A DNA stretch of 64,000 nt from Natronomonas gomsonensis (lineage in GTDB: Archaea > Halobacteriota > Halobacteria > Halobacteriales > Haloarculaceae), in NCBI RefSeq assembly GCF_024300825.1, contig NZ_CP101323.1:1550001-1614000 (forward strand), given 5' to 3'. How positions within the stretch are numbered: the stretch's first letter is position 1; every line of letters starts with the position of its first letter. The notes below the pieces were generated by a model. The model saw nothing but the letters and a program-made list of their open reading frames with translations. It searched no databases and had not been told where the DNA came from. Of this stretch, positions 63,737-64,000 are shown in pieces. The translations under genes were made by a program, and so were the position numbers.

Positions 63737-64000
63737 AGCGCCGCAGCGTTCTCGCCTCGATGGGCGCGTTCACGGCGAGTGGAAGTCTGGTGATGGGGTC
63801 GGGGGCGTTCACGTCGGCGGAGGTCGAACGAGACGTGAATATCGACGTAGTTGGGGACCCGTATGCGTTTCTTGGGTTGCGATACCCAAACGAGGACGGG
63901 ACGTATCCGCCTGAAGACGAACCGAATGGGACGCCGCCGGAGACCCTGTCGGTCAACGGCGAAACGAATCTATTCCGAGCGACACATAATTTTGCTACTA
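63733..64000 (+). CDS. SipW-type exported protein (DUF1102), cut by window end
   Basis: The 89 visible codons begin MKRRSVLASMGAFTASGS, then GSGAFTSAEVERDVNIDVV and DPYAFLGL. This matches the SipW-type signal and the start of DUF1102. The gene overlaps the preceding regulator stop by four bases. The 3' end lies beyond 64000. Confidence 0.85.
   Translation, partial: MKRRSVLASMGAFTASGSLVMGSGAFTSAEVERDVNIDVVGDPYAFLGLRYPNEDGTYPPEDEPNGTPPETLSVNGETNLFRATHNFAT

Overview
The window is an accessory-rich stretch of a haloarchaeal (class Halobacteria) chromosome. Three things point there: high GC, with a visible dip near 60-62.5 kb; strongly Asp/Glu-rich proteins; and promoters that place an AT-rich TATA element 24-30 nt before the first codon, so that most mRNAs look leaderless. 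Many genes also belong to families or fusions I know mainly from haloarchaea: a J-domain/[2Fe-2S] ferredoxin, PurN fused to AICAR transformylase, FolC fused to FolP, and NAC beside TrmI. The genus cannot be fixed from sequence alone. No rRNA, complete tRNA, CRISPR array, transposase or integrase was seen.

Layout. 0-3.3 kb: a zinc-ribbon protein with a repeat stalk, dnaJ, a membrane protein and an aldo/keto reductase. 3.3-9.8 kb: an MFS transporter, a geranylgeranyl reductase, an amidase, a ferredoxin, and a three-gene overlapping operon (RNA m5C methyltransferase, stand-alone PUA-like protein, metallophosphoesterase). 9.9-25.3 kb: a PAC2 protein, an unusual membrane-protein pair, a NYN-domain protein, a long coiled-coil protein, endonuclease III, the Bax1-like nuclease, a second geranylgeranyl reductase, a truncated globin, TrmI-NAC, an S49 protease, a DUF373 protein and a Dph6-type ligase. 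25.4-34.3 kb: a sugar nucleotidyltransferase, a small HTH/zinc protein, purNH, a carboxyltransferase, a kinase/HAD pair, a PQQ-type beta-propeller lipoprotein and purB. 34.3-52.7 kb: a CNNM-like protein, lysine biosynthesis (lysA, dapD, dapB, dapA), HtpX, a CBS protein, folCP, a ferredoxin, two acyl/acetyl-CoA ligases, a glycosyltransferase, an S9 peptidase and a GNAT.

The most interesting part is 52.7-64 kb. A Ser-His (ER/SipW-type) signal peptidase with a long C-terminal extension sits beside a DUF5305-type membrane protein and at least four small exported proteins whose N-termini follow the pattern RRxxL...GxGAFTS, as in DUF1102/camelysin/TasA-like substrates of SipW peptidases. A fifth divergent member and a C-terminally anchored member are also present. 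Three paralogous membrane-bound winged-helix proteins (DUF7344-like) are interspersed; two lie immediately upstream of, and are translationally coupled to, an exported-protein gene. A rhomboid protease is embedded in the locus. Two of the exported-protein genes share conserved 5' leader blocks, and a perfect 15-bp palindrome lies in a divergent promoter region. I read this as a surface-fibre or cell-envelope protein system with a dedicated peptidase and local regulators. The family features are seen in the sequence; the system-level role is inference. A GC dip and a tRNA 3'-end fragment inside the locus suggest that part of it was acquired.
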